From: Podila epigama
Lineage: Eukaryota > Mortierellomycota > Mortierellomycetes > Mortierellales > Mortierellaceae
Direction: 5' to 3'
DNA length: 10,291 nt
Assembly (NCBI GenBank): GCA_015679605.1
Contig: JAAAVE010001097.1
Coordinates: 1 to 10,291, forward strand
Shown: positions 7,986 to 10,291 of the stretch, piece by piece
How positions within the stretch are numbered: the stretch's first letter is position 1
Layout: the number at the start of each line of letters is the position of its first letter
The notes under the pieces: generated by a model
Told to the model about the DNA's origin: nothing
Seen by the model: only the letters and a program-made list of their open reading frames with translations
Databases searched by the model: none
Translations under genes and position numbers: made by a program

Positions 7986-8474
7986 TCAGGTTACACATGA
8001 ATGCTTTCCCATTACAGAACTGGGTGCGACCCATGCCGCGGTCCATACAGCCCAGTAAAACATGGAAATCTCAAACCATCCACCAAAGCCCTCAAAGTGG
8101 AATAAATTTTGAGCCAACGTCAACATCAATGTTGCCGTGCTCAACTTGCACCCAGAGTACCCCATGAACCACATCAAACATTCCTGGCACTACTCGAATA
8201 AGAAGAGGGATTGATTGTTTAATTGTCCTCGAAAATCCATGACCATAATCTTATGATCTTATGTCAAGGTTAGCTTCTGGAGCATATTACTCACCATGTA
8301 CATGCCATGAATGTCATATTTTTCTGAAGACTTCAAAGTCAAGCGTTTTCAAAGTGATTTGCACTTCGCCACCTGCATCCTCCAAATGAGATCTTGAATC
8401 TCCAAGACTGATAGAGGTATGTTGAAGAAAAACAATCGGGGATCATACAAGCTTCTTTCGTCCATCATGACCAT
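7986..8474 (-). pseudogene. Relic gene 2, downstream of gene D
   Basis: Copy of the relic at 5150-5648. Exon 1 (8449-8474) reads MVMMDERS and joins, through a 41-bp intron (8408-8448, GTATGA...ATCAG), to FLGDSRSHLEDAGGEVQI in the same phase as relic 1. A one-base shift before YDIHGMYMVSNMLQK then breaks the frame, and no donor matches that of relic 1. A third block begins after TAG at 8190-8192 with CQECLMWFMGYSGCK and continues hydrophobic through FGGWFEISMFYWAVWTAAW to a TGA. In this copy the third block is intact where relic 1 has a stop, so the copies decayed separately. The family is unrecognised; the hydrophobic stretch suggests a membrane segment. Confidence 0.5.
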
Positions 8475-8486
8475 GGCTTAAAGAAC
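8441..8486 (-). other. Conserved 46-bp block downstream of gene D
   Basis: Partner of 5615-5660, 40 of 46 bases identical. Here it begins only 12 bp after the gene D stop codon on the gene strand. Confidence 0.7.
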
Positions 8487-8497
8487 AACATATATTA

Positions 8498-10173
8498 CTA
8501 AGAGGGAATATCTATAACACGCTTTTGAGCGCCGCTCGAGCTGCGTCGGGTATAACGTGGCCACTCGTCGTTTGTCCCTGGCCCTATGACTGGGGCCTTC
8601 CCCATCACATTCAGCTCCACAGAATCGTCACCTTGGGAACCCGTGGCTGCATTACGATCGATCTTCACCTCATAATCGGACGGTCGTGCCTGCACGCTTC
8701 GCTTCAGTGCAGCTTCCCTACGCCGCCTTGCCCACTTTTGTATAAATATGCCCACGACCAAGAAGAAAACCAGTGCTCCACCAATAATGCCCACGTATTC
8801 CTTTACGCCCATCCTGGAGACTATACACATGTCAAAGAAATCTTCATCCGTTGAAAATTCAGCGCCTCTATCATACTGAAGCAGGGACCCTGGCGCTGTG
8901 TCCGAAGTAGGTAGGTTTTGGTACACCCCGTACTGGCGTAGGATATATGCGGGGTCAGCACCGAGAGGGGATCCAGCGTTGTACACGAGCATGATTTTGT
9001 CATCCCGCGGTGGCAATGCGTCTGGGTAACTATATACCTTGGTCGAATTGGTCTTGGTGTCATGGATATAAAGACGGACAGCATGAGAAGTTATTCCGTT
9101 TTTCTATTAACACAAGCAAGGCAGGTCAGCATTGCGATATATGGGGGAGAGAAGGTAATAGACTTCAAATTATAAGAATAATGACCAAACATGTCACAGA
9201 TTACTATACTTACATTACACAGGTAGTAAAACTTGCCATTGGCAACAGCTGATGCACCAGAGACCGAATCCGTAGAACTATAGCACTCGTCGTCCCATGG
9301 TATAGAGACGATCGACTTCTTGATATCGTTTGCATCATAGGGTGCCTCCAATCGAAAGTAAACCAGCGTCTTTTTAGTAAGGGTCCAGGCAGTGTCAGGG
9401 GATGTTTCGTTTCGTTCCCGAATCATGGCAAACAACATCTTGTCGCCATAAGCCATGCTATCGATCACTCCTGTCGTGTTGGTCTAATACAAACCAGAAT
9501 TCGGATGAGAAAACAAGACAAACAGCGACTCTTCGACATAGAACGAGATCTAATAGGCTTAATATGTATCTGTATATATGGAACTTACCAATGTGATAGG
9601 AGTAGGCAACAAACCCGCTGCTTCAGACATCGGTTTGAGAGGTAATACGTATACCTGAGGTGTCATCGGCCGTGACATTTGCTCCTCGAGATATGAATAA
9701 GCGACCATAGCATCTTGCATTTGTGCATCCTCGTTGATGATCAGAAATCGCTCTTTGTACTCGGCAAAACTTTGCTGGCTAGTTCCCCATTCCTTGTACC
9801 ACCGTGTTATATTACCTCGACTACATGTCTGAACGCTGTTCGAATCCCCACCATCTTCACCGTCTCCATTGCCACTAATATTGTTGATGTCCAGGTGGAA
9901 AGTTTCCGGCCACAAGTTTCCCGTGGTGTGGATATAGAGTCCTCCTTTCATGCCAATAGTGCATGCTGCTTTAAATTCATCGCCAATGTAGCTTTGACTC
10001 CCAATCTCATCCAACATCTTGACAGTGATAATCTCCCATGATGCGTCCTTGTTCAATGCTTGCGAAAGGTGAACTCTGGAGACAACGATATGCTTTTTGT
10101 AATCCCATTCTGGTTGAAACACTGCATAGATGTACTCCCTATCGGCAGCATAACAAAGTGTGTCGAAAAACAT
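8498..10173 (-). CDS. Gene D: single-pass membrane protein paralogue with C-terminal extension
   Basis: Exons 9589-10173 (195 codons), 9214-9483 (90) and 8498-9103 (201 plus TAG) give 486 residues. Introns 9484-9588 and 9104-9213 are GTAAGT...TAG, phase 0. The ATG at 10173 fits the family (FFDTLCYAADREYIYAV). The six family cysteines are present. Sequons NIS, NIT, NET and NST occur. An acidic glycine-rich loop reads SGNGDGEDGGDSN. The membrane helix is about 389-406, followed by QKWARRRREAALKR. Exons 1 and 2 resemble gene B, while the ectodomain part of exon 3 is unlike both B and C. The tail motifs are altered (RPSDYEV, WPRYTRR). Where B and C have TAG, D has TCG, and the protein runs on for 13 residues to its own TAG. 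The window ends 118 bp upstream of the ATG. Confidence 0.88.
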
Positions 10174-10291
10174 GGTGCACGCCAGTGACTTTTGAAAGGG
10201 TGAGGTTTGAACGAGAAAGAAAGAGAGAGTGTGTGTGTGTGTGAGTGTGAGTGAAAGAAAGAGTGAAAATAAGAAGAGAAAGGGGGGTTTT
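10174..10291 (-). promoter_or_regulatory. Gene D leader: CT-rich tract with CA/GT microsatellite
   Basis: Upstream of the gene D ATG the minus strand is strongly pyrimidine-rich, as in B and C, and contains an alternating CA run (TG repeat at 10230-10243 on the plus strand). No TATA-like box is seen before the window ends. Confidence 0.45.

Noticed and set aside
10230-10243. GT microsatellite as a CRISPR or structured repeat
   Set aside because: A simple alternating dinucleotide run in a pyrimidine-rich leader; no spacers or unit structure.

Overview
The window looks like a piece of a filamentous fungal genome, possibly an early-diverging (Mucoromycota/Mortierella-like) fungus. That placement is an inference from small GT-AG introns (95-126 bp) with CTNAY-type branch sites, TATA-like boxes followed by CT-rich leaders just before the start codon, and long intergenic spaces. 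No bacterial operon features, tRNA or rRNA are visible. All real genes I can support lie on the minus strand.

The core is a head-to-tail tandem array of four paralogous genes, called A to D here from left to right; transcription runs right to left. A spans 1-1706 and is cut by the left edge, B spans 2850-4492, C 5712-7343 and D 8498-10173. Start codons are 2786, 2851 and 2830 bp apart. Each gene has three exons of almost identical size (about 195, 89-91 and 190-202 codons) with both introns in phase 0. After splicing, each encodes a protein of about 475-490 residues: a roughly 390-residue beta-rich N-terminal part with six cysteines kept in all four copies, one transmembrane helix, then a basic stop-transfer segment and a 65-80-residue cytosolic tail. 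In B-D the basic segment is RRRREAALKR. The tails carry LPxY motifs, intact in A and B and altered in C and D. I do not recognise the ectodomain family. B, C and D are close paralogues; A is strongly diverged but keeps the exon structure and cysteines.

The spaces between C and B (about 4493-5711) and between D and C (about 7344-8497) are homologous along most of their length, so the duplicated unit was about 2.8 kb and included more than the receptor-like gene. Each holds a broken copy of a second gene on the same strand, starting 24-64 bp after the receptor stop codon. The two copies share matching splice sites, but stops and frameshifts differ between them. The A-B space (about 1857-2849) has no recognisable gene; it carries a run of 25 A at the exact point where homology downstream of gene B ends.

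The genes look like a recombining multigene family of membrane receptors or surface antigens. B resembles D in exons 1-2 but C in the ectodomain part of exon 3, the most variable region lies just outside the membrane, and the membrane anchor is constant. The biological role is not readable from the sequence.
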